From: Phycisphaerales bacterium
Lineage (GTDB): Bacteria; Planctomycetota; Phycisphaerae; Phycisphaerales; UBA1924
Direction of reading: 5' to 3'
Assembly: GCA_022072615.1 (NCBI GenBank)
Contig: JAJVHS010000007.1
Coordinates: 1 to 60,691, forward strand
Length of the DNA stretch: 60,691 bases
Every line of letters begins with the position of its first letter. Within the stretch, counting starts at the first letter, position 1. The notes under the pieces are model-generated. The model did not search any database. It saw nothing but the letters and a program-made list of their open reading frames with translations, and was not told the DNA's origin. Positions 43,627 to 52,418 of this stretch are shown one piece after another. The translations under genes and the position numbers were made by a program.

Positions 43627-44537
43627 ACACGCGGGGTGGGGGGCTTCATCTCGTCCGTCTGTTTGTGTGCCTGATGACGCTCGTCGTGATGAGCGGGTGC
43701 GAAGCAAGCCCGCGGCCAGCGGAAGCACGCCCGCGAACGTTGCGTGTCCTGGTATGGAACATCTGGCACGGCGGTCGCGAAGACGGCGAGGCAGGCCTTG
43801 ACCGCGTCATCGAGATCCTTCGAGCCGCGGACGCGGACGTGGTGCTGATGGTGGAGACCTACGGCAGCGGGCCCCAGATCGCGGGCAGGCTCGGGTATCG
43901 GCTCCACATGCACGACCCGACCAACCGCGGCGACAACCTCGCGATCCTGAGCCGGTATCCGATTCGAGAAGACATCTCGGTCTGGGAGCAATTCCAAAGC
44001 CTCGGGGCGGTGATCGACGTTCCCGGACTGGGTGAAGTCGCGGTGTGCAACGTGTGGCTCAGCTACGCGGATGAGATCTGGGAGCCCGGCACGCGTGAGC
44101 GCTTCACCACCCAGCAGATGATCGACCAGTGCCGCGCCTCGAGCCTGCGGGACCTCAAGCAGATCATGCCCGCGCTGCACAGGCGGCTGGACGGGCGTGA
44201 GATCCCGACCATCGTCGGCGGCGATTTCAACGCCATGTCGCATCTTGATTACACCGCCGAGGCGACCGACCAGTACGGAGCGGTCATCGACTGGCCGGTG
44301 ACGCGGTACATGCAGGAGCTTGGATACAGCGACGCGTACCGCGAAGTGCACCCCCGGGTCCGCAGGCTCGTGGACCGGACCTGGACGCCGCGGTTCCCGG
44401 ACCAGCAGCAGGACCGCATCGACTACGTGTTCTATCGGGGCGGAACGCTTCGATGCATGCATGCCCGGGTGGTCGACCGCCACCCCGCGCTGTTCCCGTC
44501 GGACCACGCGGCGGTGCTCGTTGACCTGGCGTTCTGA
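43623..44537 (+). CDS. Lipoprotein of the endonuclease/exonuclease/phosphatase family
   Basis: 304 residues, translationally coupled (ATGA) to the ketosynthase-like gene. A signal with lipobox VVMSGC puts it on a membrane. The EEP fold shows RVLVWNIWHGG, DVVLMVETYG (metal Glu), VGGDFNAMSH, RIDYVFYRGG and SDHAAVLVDL (catalytic Asp-His). Members cut phosphodiester bonds in DNA, RNA or phospholipids; a secreted phosphodiesterase or nuclease is likely here. The coupling to a ketosynthase-like protein is unexplained. Confidence 0.88.
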   Translation: MNTRGGGLHLVRLFVCLMTLVVMSGCEASPRPAEARPRTLRVLVWNIWHGGREDGEAGLDRVIEILRAADADVVLMVETYGSGPQIAGRLGYRLHMHDPTNRGDNLAILSRYPIREDISVWEQFQSLGAVIDVPGLGEVAVCNVWLSYADEIWEPGTRERFTTQQMIDQCRASSLRDLKQIMPALHRRLDGREIPTIVGGDFNAMSHLDYTAEATDQYGAVIDWPVTRYMQELGYSDAYREVHPRVRRLVDRTWTPRFPDQQQDRIDYVFYRGGTLRCMHARVVDRHPALFPSDHAAVLVDLAF

Positions 44538-44641
44538 CGCCGGGCCGCGTGCGGAGGCGTGTTTGGCCGGCGTACGCACCCGGGCGCCCCGCGACGGAAG
44601 CACCGAAACCCGCGGGGTGCGGTTCCGAACAACAACCGGGC

Positions 44642-45220
44642 ATGGACACTCTTGTTTCACTCTGCGTCGGGCTCGGTCTCGCGGCGGCGTGCGGGTTCCG
44701 CGTGTTCCTCCCGCTCGCGCTGATGAGCTGGTCCGCGAAGATCGGCATGGTCGATCCGTCCGAGTCGTTCGCGTGGGTTTCGAGCTGGCCGGCAGTCGTG
44801 GCCTTCTCGACCGCGTGCGTCGCGGAGGTCGCGGGCTACTACATCCCTTGGGTCGATCACGCGCTCGACACCGTCGCCACGCCCGCCGCGATCGTCGCCG
44901 GTTCGCTGGTCGCCGTTTCGCAGTTCGGACAGCTCGACCCCATGCTCGGCTGGTCCGCGGGGATCATCGGCGGCGGCGGGCTCGCGGGCGCTGTGCAGAG
45001 CCTGACCGTCCTCACCCGAGCCGGGTCGACCGCGACCACGGCGGGACTTGGAAATCCGGTGGTCGCCACCGCGGAGAACGGGGCCGCGGCCACCGTCGCG
45101 ACGGCTTCGATTATCAGCCCGATCGCGGTGGGGGCGCTCCTCCTGCTCGTCGCGTACCTCGTGATCCGCCGGGTGATCATCCGCCGCCGGGCCAGGGCCG
45201 CCGTCGCGGCGCTGGCGTGA
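44642..45220 (+). CDS. DUF4126 family membrane protein
   Basis: 192 residues, four to five membrane helices. The N-terminus (LGLAAACGFRVFLPLALMSW) and the HALDTVATPAAIVAG region are typical for DUF4126, where a conserved Asp/Pro pattern follows a helix. The C-terminus is basic (IRRRARAA). Function of the family unknown. Its end is one base from the stop of the convergent nitrilase gene. Confidence 0.8.
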   Translation: MDTLVSLCVGLGLAAACGFRVFLPLALMSWSAKIGMVDPSESFAWVSSWPAVVAFSTACVAEVAGYYIPWVDHALDTVATPAAIVAGSLVAVSQFGQLDPMLGWSAGIIGGGGLAGAVQSLTVLTRAGSTATTAGLGNPVVATAENGAAATVATASIISPIAVGALLLLVAYLVIRRVIIRRRARAAVAALA

Positions 45221-45221
45221 A

Positions 45222-45992
45222 TCACGCGCCGGCATCCCGCCACGCCGGAAACTTCTCCCGCCACGCTCGCAGCTCGGTCGCGTCGATCGACACCGAGAGC
45301 ACGCCTTCGGGTTCGCCAAGCTCACCGATGACATCCCCCCGCGGCGAGACGGCGATCGAACCGCCGAGGTATCGAGCGTTGGGGTCTCGACCCGTTCGGT
45401 TGACGCCGAGCACGAACGCCTGGTTCTCGATGGCCCGGGCGATGAGGAGTGCCCGCCAGTGCGCATGACGACCTTCCAGCCAGCACGCGGGTACGACGAA
45501 CAGCTCCGCGCCCAGTCGCAGGCCGGCCCGGAACTGCTCGGGGAAGCGAAGGTCGTAACAGATCGCCGGGCAGACGATCAGCCCGTCGCGCGGCGGCCAG
45601 CGGAACGCCATCATGGACGTCCCGGCCTGGATGTGCCTGGTTTCCTCGCCGATCGGGAACAGGTGCATCTTGGCGAACTCGCCCAGGACCGCTCCATCAG
45701 GACCGACCGCCGTGGCGACGTTCAGGCCCTTGCCCGGCGCCTCGCCCGCGATCGTTCGTCCCCCGATAACGCACGACTTGTACTCTCTCGCGAGCGACTC
45801 GAGGAACTCGAGGGTTGCCCCGCGGTCGACCGTGACCTTGATGTCCCACGAGAAGCCCGTGTCGAACATCTCGGGCAGCACGATCAGATCGCCGGGCCGG
45901 ACGCCCGCACCGCCGATCAGACGCCGCACCGATGCGAAGTTGCTGGTCGGGTCGTGCCACGTCGTTTCGAGCTGCACGAGATGGGCCTGCAT
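45222..45992 (-). CDS. Carbon-nitrogen hydrolase (nitrilase superfamily)
   Basis: 256 residues. The three catalytic parts are present: Glu in LIVLPEMFDTGFS, Lys in AKMHLFPIGEE and Cys in VCPAICYDLRFPEQFR. The pattern is closest to omega-amidase/YafV-type members, which repair deaminated glutamine or act on amides. The start is the ATG of MQAHLVQLE; TACGCT ends six bases before it and no Shine-Dalgarno sequence exists. Confidence 0.92.
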   Translation of the reverse strand: MQAHLVQLETTWHDPTSNFASVRRLIGGAGVRPGDLIVLPEMFDTGFSWDIKVTVDRGATLEFLESLAREYKSCVIGGRTIAGEAPGKGLNVATAVGPDGAVLGEFAKMHLFPIGEETRHIQAGTSMMAFRWPPRDGLIVCPAICYDLRFPEQFRAGLRLGAELFVVPACWLEGRHAHWRALLIARAIENQAFVLGVNRTGRDPNARYLGGSIAVSPRGDVIGELGEPEGVLSVSIDATELRAWREKFPAWRDAGA

Positions 45993-45998
45993 GAACCC

Positions 45999-46021
45999 AG
46001 CGTAGCCGCCGCCCGTACGAT
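45999..46021. promoter_or_regulatory. Compact divergent promoter pair, nitrilase and maf
   Basis: TACGCT on the minus strand (45999-46004) and TACGAT on the plus strand (46016-46021), each six bases from its own start codon. Both genes would be leaderless from a 35-base gap. Confidence 0.6.
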
Positions 46022-46027
46022 CAACGC

Positions 46028-46741
46028 ATGAGCGCCGGGGAGTCTCCAAGTGCCGCGATCGAACCGGCCGGCCTGGCGGCCGCCGATGGTCGTGCGCGCC
46101 CCGCCGTCCCCTCGATCGGGAAGATCCTGCTCGCGAGCCGGTCGCCGCGCCGGCGCGAGCTCCTTTCAAGCTACGGCATCGAGCACGAAGCCGAGCATCC
46201 GGGCTTTGACGATTCGATCCTGCGTCCGGGCAACACCTCGCCGCGGACGTGGGTGACCTCGCTCGCGCACCTCAAGGCGCTCGCCGGCCTCGAGCAGCTC
46301 CAGGAGCGCGGCCGGGCCGCCGAGTTCTCCTACGTGCTCGGGGCGGATACCACGTGCGTCCGCGACCGCGCGGTGCTGGGGACGCCGGCCGATGCGTCGG
46401 AGGCTCGGTCCATCCTCCGCGCGCTGCGGGACGGCGAGCACGAAGTGATCACCGGGGTCGCGCTGGTGCGAACCTCCGACGCGGCGCGCACGCTCTTTGC
46501 CGACCGCGCCCTCGTCCGGTGGGGTGCGGTCAGCGACGGTCAGATCGAGGAGTACCTCGCCACGGGCCGATGGGAAGCCAAGGCCGGCGCGTACAATCTG
46601 CACGAGCGGATCCTCGCGGGATGGCCGATCACGTTCGAAGGCGACGCGACGACCATCACGGGTCTGCCGATGGGTATGCTGGTCCGCGTGCTGACGCGGC
46701 TGCACGCCCGCAGAACCGGATCGCCCGCCCCTTCGCACTGA
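46028..46741 (+). CDS. maf: Maf-like nucleotide pyrophosphatase
   Basis: 237 residues with a 30-residue N-terminal extension. Maf motifs: LLASRSPRRRELLSSYGIEH, GADTTCV, DASEARSILRALRDGEHEVI, and KAGAYNLHE where most have KAGAYGIQ. Maf proteins hydrolyse modified or canonical nucleoside triphosphates and restrain division or mutation. The ATG follows TACGAT by six bases. It heads an operon with a small membrane protein (2-base gap) and lpxK. Confidence 0.9.
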   Translation: MSAGESPSAAIEPAGLAAADGRARPAVPSIGKILLASRSPRRRELLSSYGIEHEAEHPGFDDSILRPGNTSPRTWVTSLAHLKALAGLEQLQERGRAAEFSYVLGADTTCVRDRAVLGTPADASEARSILRALRDGEHEVITGVALVRTSDAARTLFADRALVRWGAVSDGQIEEYLATGRWEAKAGAYNLHERILAGWPITFEGDATTITGLPMGMLVRVLTRLHARRTGSPAPSH

Positions 46742-46743
46742 GC

Positions 46744-47205
46744 ATGCACACGCAGATCGCCAGCTTGTCCGCGGGGGCCGTGCTCGGCGTGAGCGCGGCG
46801 CCGGTGACGTCGCCCTTGATACCGACGTGGATCGCCGCGACTGCCGCGGTGATCACGCTGCTCGCCTTGGCGCTGCACATGGCGCTGCTCGCTCGGACGC
46901 CCATGCCCGCCAGCCGCCGGCGCATCCGCACGGTCAACGGGTGGCTGATGCTCGGGGCGATCCCCGTGCTCATGTACGCCTTCGGCTTCGCCGTGCCGTC
47001 GCAGGCGCGATCGTTCGCGCTGGCCTGGGCGGCGAGCATCGGCCTCATCGGCATCATCGTGCTGCTGGCGATCCTCGATATCCTCAACAACTGGCGGCTG
47101 CACCGCCGGGCCAGCGCCCAGCTCCGGCGGGAACTGGCCGAGATGCGTCGCCAGCGGGCAAGCGCGATCGGCGCAGCCCCGAACCAGCCGCCCGTCCAGC
47201 CATGA
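46744..47205 (+). CDS. Membrane protein between maf and lpxK
   Basis: 153 residues; three or four hydrophobic segments (about 27-49, 68-84, 88-113) and a charged helical C-terminus that could coil (LRRELAEMRRQR). It starts two bases after maf and its stop overlaps the lpxK start (ATGA), so it is co-translated with both. No family recognised. Confidence 0.72.
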   Translation: MHTQIASLSAGAVLGVSAAPVTSPLIPTWIAATAAVITLLALALHMALLARTPMPASRRRIRTVNGWLMLGAIPVLMYAFGFAVPSQARSFALAWAASIGLIGIIVLLAILDILNNWRLHRRASAQLRRELAEMRRQRASAIGAAPNQPPVQP

Positions 47206-48272
47206 GCGCAGGCACCGACCATCACTCCACGGCGCGCCCGCCAGGGCCGGTGCCGGCGCCGCTGGGGTCGCTGCTCGCGCCCGTTTACGAGCAGATCATC
47301 GCGTCGCGGAACCGCCGTTTCGATCGCGGGGTTGATGTTCGACGGTTCGACCGGCCGGTGATCAGCATCGGCAACCTGTCGGTCGGCGGGACGGGCAAGA
47401 CGCCGACCGTCCGCAAGATCGTCAGGTGGCTGATCGCCGACGGATTGCTGCCCGCGATCGCCATGCGCGGGTACAAGGCGGCCCCCGGCAAGCCCGGCGA
47501 CGAGGCCGTGGAGTACGAGCGCACCCTCGATCCGTGGCCCACCGGCACGCGGGTTCCCATCGTGGCGCAGCCCAACCGCGTGCTCGGGCTGGAGCGGCTC
47601 CTCACGACGCCCACGGGCCGCCGGGTGAACCGCATCGTGCTCGACGACGGGTTCCAGCACCGAAGGATCGCACGCGACCTTGACATCGTGCTGATCGACG
47701 CCACGCGCGACCCGTGGAACGACCGTCTGCTGCCGGCTGGGTGGCTGCGCGAGCCGGTGTCGAGCCTTGCCCGCGCGCACGCGGCGGTCATCACGCACGC
47801 CGAGGCGGTCGAGCCCGGGGCCGTCGAACGGCTCATGGAGCGCATCGCCTCGGTCGCGCCCAGCGCGGTCGTTGCCGCCGCTCGGCACGAATGGACCGAG
47901 CTGAGGGTCCACCAACCGTCGGGCGACCGGGTCGAAGAACCGGCGTGGCTGCGGAGCAGGCGCCCCCTCGCGGTGTGCGGCATCGCCAATCCCGGGCCGT
48001 TCATCCGCACCGTCGAGCAGTGCTGCGGCGGCACGCTCGCCGGCCGGGTTGTTCTCCCGGACCACGACGAGTACGGACCTTCCACGGTCGAGCGGCTCCT
48101 GCGCGAAATCGCTCGCTCGTCCGCGGACGTGGTCGTGACGACTGAAAAGGACTGGGCGAAGCTCTCCGAGGTCGCCCCTGACCGCTGGCCGGTGCCGGTG
48201 GTGTGCCCGCGCCTGGACATCGTGTTTGAGCGGGGCGAGGACCAGCTCCGGGGAGCGATCGCGGCTCTTTGA
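47202..48272 (+). CDS. lpxK: Tetraacyldisaccharide 4'-kinase
   Basis: 356 residues. The P-loop SVGGTGKTPTV follows the family strand PVISIGNL, and LDDGFQHRRIARDLDIVLID is the typical second half. LpxK adds the 4'-phosphate to lipid A precursor at the inner membrane, so the organism makes LPS. The start is the ATG overlapping the upstream stop. Transcribed from the maf promoter; convergent with rplS. Confidence 0.95.
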   Translation: MSAGTDHHSTARPPGPVPAPLGSLLAPVYEQIIASRNRRFDRGVDVRRFDRPVISIGNLSVGGTGKTPTVRKIVRWLIADGLLPAIAMRGYKAAPGKPGDEAVEYERTLDPWPTGTRVPIVAQPNRVLGLERLLTTPTGRRVNRIVLDDGFQHRRIARDLDIVLIDATRDPWNDRLLPAGWLREPVSSLARAHAAVITHAEAVEPGAVERLMERIASVAPSAVVAAARHEWTELRVHQPSGDRVEEPAWLRSRRPLAVCGIANPGPFIRTVEQCCGGTLAGRVVLPDHDEYGPSTVERLLREIARSSADVVVTTEKDWAKLSEVAPDRWPVPVVCPRLDIVFERGEDQLRGAIAAL

Positions 48273-48290
48273 CACAATCCAAAACGAACA

Positions 48291-48313
48291 CCGCTCCGCG
48301 GAAAGCGGAGCGG
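48291..48313 (-). terminator. Terminator of rplS
   Basis: Perfect 9-bp stem CCGCTCCGC / GCGGAGCGG with loop GGAAA, followed on the minus strand by TGTTCGTTTTGG. It may serve lpxK as well. Confidence 0.75.
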
Positions 48314-48343
48314 CGTGGTCGGTCACATCAGTGGCAGGGCGCT

Positions 48344-48754
48344 TCAGGCCTTGGCGTCAGCCTTGGTCTCGGCCTTGGCGGTTGTCCCCAGCTTGCCGAG
48401 TGCACGGCGGCGATCGCGGAGGCGGCGGGACTTGCCCGACCGGTCGCGGAGGTAGTACAGCTTGGCGCGGCGGGAGTCACCGCGGCGGACGACCTCGAAC
48501 TTCGAGATCATCGGCGAGTGGATCGGGAACTGACGCTCGGTGCCCACTTCCTCGACGATCTTGCGGACGGTCATCATCTGGTTGATGCCGCGGCCCTTGC
48601 GAGCGATGACGACGCCCTGGAACACCTGGGTGCGTTCCTTGTCGCCCTCGACGATCCGGAAGAACACGTTGACCGTGTCGCCCACGTGGATGGTCGGCAG
48701 GTCCTTCTTCAACTGCTCGGACGTGAGGCTCTCGATGACAAGCTGCGTGGACAT
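48344..48754 (-). CDS. rplS: 50S ribosomal protein bL19
   Basis: 136 residues. VGDTVNVFFRIVEGDKERTQ, VFQGVVIARKGRG and SPMISKFEVVRRGDSRRAKL are classic; the tail has Ala/Lys repeats. It sits at the 30S-50S interface. AGGTGA precedes the ATG. It follows trmD as in many bacteria, but rpsP and rimM are not adjacent. Confidence 0.96.
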   Translation of the reverse strand: MSTQLVIESLTSEQLKKDLPTIHVGDTVNVFFRIVEGDKERTQVFQGVVIARKGRGINQMMTVRKIVEEVGTERQFPIHSPMISKFEVVRRGDSRRAKLYYLRDRSGKSRRLRDRRRALGKLGTTAKAETKADAKA

Positions 48755-48882
48755 GGGTTCACCTGCGAAAAGCCGCCCACCGGGTGTCCGATGGGCAGGG
48801 CCTCAACGTTAGGCGAGTCGCCCGCTGCTCGCCACCTCGATGGACGCCTCCAAGCGCCAAGCCCGCCCCTGAACCAGGCCGC

Positions 48883-49635
48883 TCACCCCGCATCAGGCGG
48901 GCTCGAAAGGTCGATTTTCGGAAAAAGGTCGGGTCGCCTGGCTTTGGTACGTTCGATCATCTGCTCCAGCCGCCACCGGGCGATCTTCCCGTGATCGCCG
49001 CTCATCAGCACCTCCGGTACCTCCATGCCTTCCCAGACCCGCGGGCGGGTGTAATGCGGGCAATCGAGCAGCCGCCGCCCGGCAGGGTCAGTCGCGGCCA
49101 CCCCGAAGCTGTCGGATCCCGCGGATTCATCGTGCCCGAGCACCCCGGGGATCAGGCGGATGACCGCATCCATGAGCACCATGGCCGCCAGCTCGCCCCC
49201 GCTGAGGACATAGTCGCCGATGCTGATCTCCAGGGGCACGAGCCGCTGGATCACCCGCTCATCGATGCCCTCGTAGTGCCCGGCAAGGAGCAGGAGCCGC
49301 GGGCGCCGAGCCAGTTCCTCCACGGTCGCCTGTCGGAGGGGCTGGCCCTGCGGCGTGAGCAGGATGCGGGTCGCCGGACGCGGGTCCATCGCCTCGACCG
49401 CCATCACGGCGTCCCACACAGGTTGGCACATCATCACCATGCCCGGGCCGCCGCCGAAGGGCCGCTCGTCGGTCTTGCGATGCTTGTCGGTGGAATAACC
49501 CCGGATGTCGGTGGCGTGCCACTCGACCAGGCCGGCTTTCCGAGCCCTCGCCGGGATGCTGACCCCCAGCGCCGCGGGTGCGTCGGCGGCGAACATTTCC
49601 GGGAAGGTGGTGAGGATGTCGATGCGGATCGGCAT
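48883..49635 (-). CDS. trmD: tRNA (guanine-37-N1)-methyltransferase
   Basis: 250 residues. The ATG of MPIRIDILTTFPEMF is preferred over a TTG six bases upstream. SPOUT knot enzyme: GISIPARARKAGL-like start (GVSIPARARKAGLVEWHATD), DERPFGGGPGMVMMCQP, LLLAGHYEGIDERV and ISIGDYVLSGGELAAMVLMD. It puts m1G at tRNA position 37 to prevent frameshifts. No ribosome site is seen. rplS follows by 128 bases. Confidence 0.96.
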   Translation of the reverse strand: MPIRIDILTTFPEMFAADAPAALGVSIPARARKAGLVEWHATDIRGYSTDKHRKTDERPFGGGPGMVMMCQPVWDAVMAVEAMDPRPATRILLTPQGQPLRQATVEELARRPRLLLLAGHYEGIDERVIQRLVPLEISIGDYVLSGGELAAMVLMDAVIRLIPGVLGHDESAGSDSFGVAATDPAGRRLLDCPHYTRPRVWEGMEVPEVLMSGDHGKIARWRLEQMIERTKARRPDLFPKIDLSSPPDAG

Positions 49636-49674
49636 GGCCAAAGCCTGGTGAGCGAGGCGACCCCGCGGCGAGCG

Positions 49675-50799
49675 CTAGGTACTCATCTTCCATACGGCGG
49701 CGAGCGACACGGCGCCAAGAGCGATCCACTGGATTACGCCCTGGACCATCGGTTTGAACCCGACGGTTCGCAGGGCTTCGCGCGACAGCCCGATGCCGAT
49801 GAGCAGCAGGGCCATGGTCATGCCCGCGCCCGCGGCGGTCCGGATCAACTCGCGTGAGGCGGCCAGCCCGGGCGCCATGCTCGCGACCGCGCACGCGACG
49901 ACGAACCAGACGATGAACCAGGGAAACACGCCTTTTTTTCTGGCGGCCGCGGCGGGGTCGGCGGATCGACTTTCGGCCCGGTGGACCGACCAGGCGGCGA
50001 TGAACACGATCGGCGCGATCCACAGTGCGCGGGAGAGTTTGACGGCGAGCGCTTGCTGGAGCGCGTCGGCTCCCTCGTGCCGGAGGTCGAACACCTGGCC
50101 CGCGCCGTACACCGACGACGTGTCATGGATCGCCACGCCGGCCCACGTTCCGAACTGCGCGGCCGACAGGTTGAGCGCGTCGCCCAGGGGCGGGAAGATG
50201 TAGAGCGCCACCCCGTTGAGCACGAAGACGGTCGCCATCGCCACCGAGATCTGCGCGGATGTCGCCCCGATCACCGGCGAGACCGCCGCGATCGCAGACC
50301 CGCCGCAGATCGCCGTGCCCGACGACAGCAGCGTCGTGACCTTGCCATCGGTCTTCAGCAGGCGGTACAGGACCCATCCGAGGCCGAAGCTGCCGACGAT
50401 GGTCGCGATCGTGAAATAGATGCCCGTCAGCCCGGCCTTGAGGACCTCGCCGACATTCATCGTCAGCCCGGCAAGGACGATGCACGACTGCATGAGCAAC
50501 CGAGCCGTCGACTTGCCCCATCCCGACGCCGCCGCCGGCCTCACCAGCCCTGCCAGCGCGAGCACGATGCCCAGGGTCAGCGCCTTGGGAGGGGTGGCGC
50601 GAAGGACCTCAAGCGAGTCGGACCACGACCCGGATCGCTGAATCACCGACGCCGGGACCAGGGCGGTGAGGCACCACGCCATGGCAACCCCGAGCAGCGC
50701 CGCCCGGACGCCATCACCGGCGGGCGACGGGCGGTCGGCGACCGGCGCCGGCTGCGTGTTGCTTGAAACGGCGTCGTTGGAGGGAGTGGTGGTGGTCAC
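49675..50799 (-). CDS. YeiH/UPF0324 family membrane transporter
   Basis: 374 residues from a GTG before TTTTPSNDAVS. About ten helices; STRLL-like GKSTARLLMQSCIVLAGLTM, SSGTAICGGSAIAAVSPVIG and AIHDTSSVYGAG are the family signatures, and ICGGSAI is the best known. Members are called putative sulfate exporters. A pair of small helices at the C-terminus is present (ALLLIGIGLSREAL). Divergent from the class V aminotransferase, which may be linked in sulfur or cysteine use (inference). Confidence 0.88.
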   Translation of the reverse strand: MTTTTPSNDAVSSNTQPAPVADRPSPAGDGVRAALLGVAMAWCLTALVPASVIQRSGSWSDSLEVLRATPPKALTLGIVLALAGLVRPAAASGWGKSTARLLMQSCIVLAGLTMNVGEVLKAGLTGIYFTIATIVGSFGLGWVLYRLLKTDGKVTTLLSSGTAICGGSAIAAVSPVIGATSAQISVAMATVFVLNGVALYIFPPLGDALNLSAAQFGTWAGVAIHDTSSVYGAGQVFDLRHEGADALQQALAVKLSRALWIAPIVFIAAWSVHRAESRSADPAAAARKKGVFPWFIVWFVVACAVASMAPGLAASRELIRTAAGAGMTMALLLIGIGLSREALRTVGFKPMVQGVIQWIALGAVSLAAVWKMST

Positions 50800-50807
50800 G
50801 CGGGCCC

Positions 50808-50813
50808 GTATGC
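50808..50813 (+). promoter_or_regulatory. -10-like TATGCT
   Basis: TATGCT in the gap between the divergent transporter and aminotransferase, about 60 bases before the aminotransferase ATG. Confidence 0.3.
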
Positions 50814-50872
50814 TAGGAATCGATGCGCGCCGGTTCGGCGCGGGACTCGGCCTCTTATCAGCAGGAACCACC

Positions 50873-52210
50873 ATGTCCGCACGAGAAATGCTGCCCGCGC
50901 CCTCGCCGCTGGCCCGTCACTGGAAGCTCGACCCGGGCATCGCCTACCTGAACCACGGCAGCTTCGGCGCGTGCCCGATCCCGGTGCTCGAGGCCCAGGC
51001 GCGGTACCGCGACCGCATGGAAGCAGAAGCGATCCGGTACTTCGTGATCGACTTCGATGACCTGATGGACGCGGCGCGGCGCGACCTGGCCGCCTTCGTG
51101 AACTGCCCGGCGTCTGACCTGGCGTTCGTCACCAACGCCACGATCGGCGTGGCCACGGTCTTCGACAACGAGGCCCGGCTCGGTCGTCTGAAGGAGGGCG
51201 ACCAGGTGATCGCCAGCCCTCACGAGTACCCCGCGTGCCTGAACAACCTGCGGCGGATCTGCGCGCGAGTGAAGGCCGAGATCGTGATGGCGGAGATCCC
51301 GTTCCCGCTGTCGTCGCCCGACCAGGTCGTCGACGCAATCCTCGCGAAAGTCACCGACCGCACGCGGCTGGCGCTCGTGAGCCACGTGACTAGCCCGAGC
51401 GGCCTGGTGCTGCCGATCCAGACGATCGTCGACGAGCTCAAGCGGAGAAAGGTCGAAACCGTGGTCGACGGCGCGCACGCGCCGGGCTTCACTGAGCTCG
51501 ATCTCGAGAAGCTCGCGCCCGCGTACTACACCGCAAACTGCCACAAATGGGTGTGCTCGCCCAAGGGGTCGGCGCTGCTGTACGTCCGCCCGGACCTGCA
51601 GGTCGATTTCCGGCCCGTCGTGCTCTCGAACTTCGCGGAGAAGCCCAAGCCCGGGCGTTCGCAGTTCCTGACCGAGTTTGATTACATCGGAACGTCGGAC
51701 CACACCACGTTCCTTGCAATCTCCGATGCGCTGCGGTTCATGGGGACGCTGCTGACGAGTGCCAACGATCGTGCCACTGGCGGCTCGTCCGCCAGTGCGA
51801 TTCCAAGCGGTTCCCCCGCCGCCATCTCCCCCGCAACCATCGCCGCGGGTTACGCCGCGATCCGGGCACACAACCGCGCCCTGGTCCTCCGCGCCCGCGA
51901 CTTGGTGTGCCGCACGCTCGGCGTCGAGCCGCCCGCCCCCGACTCGATGATCGGCTGCCTCACCTCGATCTTCCTGCCCAAGCACGACGAGGCCCGTCAC
52001 GCCCGGCTCATGGCCCGCCCGAGCAAGTACCACGATGCGCTCCAGAACGCGCTGGTCGAGAAGCACGGCATCCAGGTGCCCGTCTGGTCCGTTGCGGGCA
52101 GGCCAGACCGCCTCATCCGCCTCAGCGCGCAGGTGTACAACTCATTCGAGCAGTACGAGTACCTCGCCCGGGCGCTCAAGACCGAGATGGAGATCGAGCG
52201 GGCGTTCTAA
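50873..52210 (+). CDS. Class V aminotransferase, isopenicillin-N-epimerase-like
   Basis: 445 residues from the ATG of MSAREMLPAP (GCAGGAA upstream). PLP-fold type I: YLNHGSFGACPIPVLEA, VTNATIGVATVF, VDGAHAPGFTELDLEKL, then the lysine site YTANCHKWVCSPKGSALL (Lys in CHKW). CefD-like members epimerise or desulfurate amino-acid-type substrates. Between helices near residue 300 sits an extra low-complexity segment, ATGGSSASAIPSGSPAAIS, encoded by a 9-5-9 palindrome that occurs elsewhere between genes. The C-terminal domain is complete. Confidence 0.88.
   Translation: MSAREMLPAPSPLARHWKLDPGIAYLNHGSFGACPIPVLEAQARYRDRMEAEAIRYFVIDFDDLMDAARRDLAAFVNCPASDLAFVTNATIGVATVFDNEARLGRLKEGDQVIASPHEYPACLNNLRRICARVKAEIVMAEIPFPLSSPDQVVDAILAKVTDRTRLALVSHVTSPSGLVLPIQTIVDELKRRKVETVVDGAHAPGFTELDLEKLAPAYYTANCHKWVCSPKGSALLYVRPDLQVDFRPVVLSNFAEKPKPGRSQFLTEFDYIGTSDHTTFLAISDALRFMGTLLTSANDRATGGSSASAIPSGSPAAISPATIAAGYAAIRAHNRALVLRARDLVCRTLGVEPPAPDSMIGCLTSIFLPKHDEARHARLMARPSKYHDALQNALVEKHGIQVPVWSVAGRPDRLIRLSAQVYNSFEQYEYLARALKTEMEIERAF
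51775..51797. repeat. Palindromic element CACTGGCGG-CTCGT-CCGCCAGTG inside a gene
   Basis: Perfect 9-bp inverted repeat with 5-base loop, in frame within the aminotransferase gene. A one-mismatch relative with loop GCAAG lies at 59451. Confidence 0.8.
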
Positions 52211-52212
52211 TC

Positions 52213-52227
52213 TGAGGGGTGCCCTCA
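52213..52227 (+). terminator. Terminator of the aminotransferase gene
   Basis: TGAGGG-GTG-CCCTCA three bases after the stop, then TTCATTCGTCTCTT. Confidence 0.6.
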
Positions 52228-52418
52228 TTCATTCGTCTCTTGCCGCGAAACGGCCCATGAGCAAAGCTCGGGCCGGAATCCCCGAGAACGTCCGCGACAT
52301 CGAGCAATCGTCTGCACTACCGCCGAGCCCGAAAGAGCGGCACCTGCGATTCGCCCACGTCACGCCACGGACCGAACCCCACGTTGCGAGCAAGAATCTA
52401 TATCCCAAGAGATGAACA

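Noticed and set aside
52257..52415. 52-residue frame (MSKARAGIPENV...) after the aminotransferase gene
   Set aside because: It follows a terminator, has no ribosome site and no recognisable pattern; possible but unsupported.
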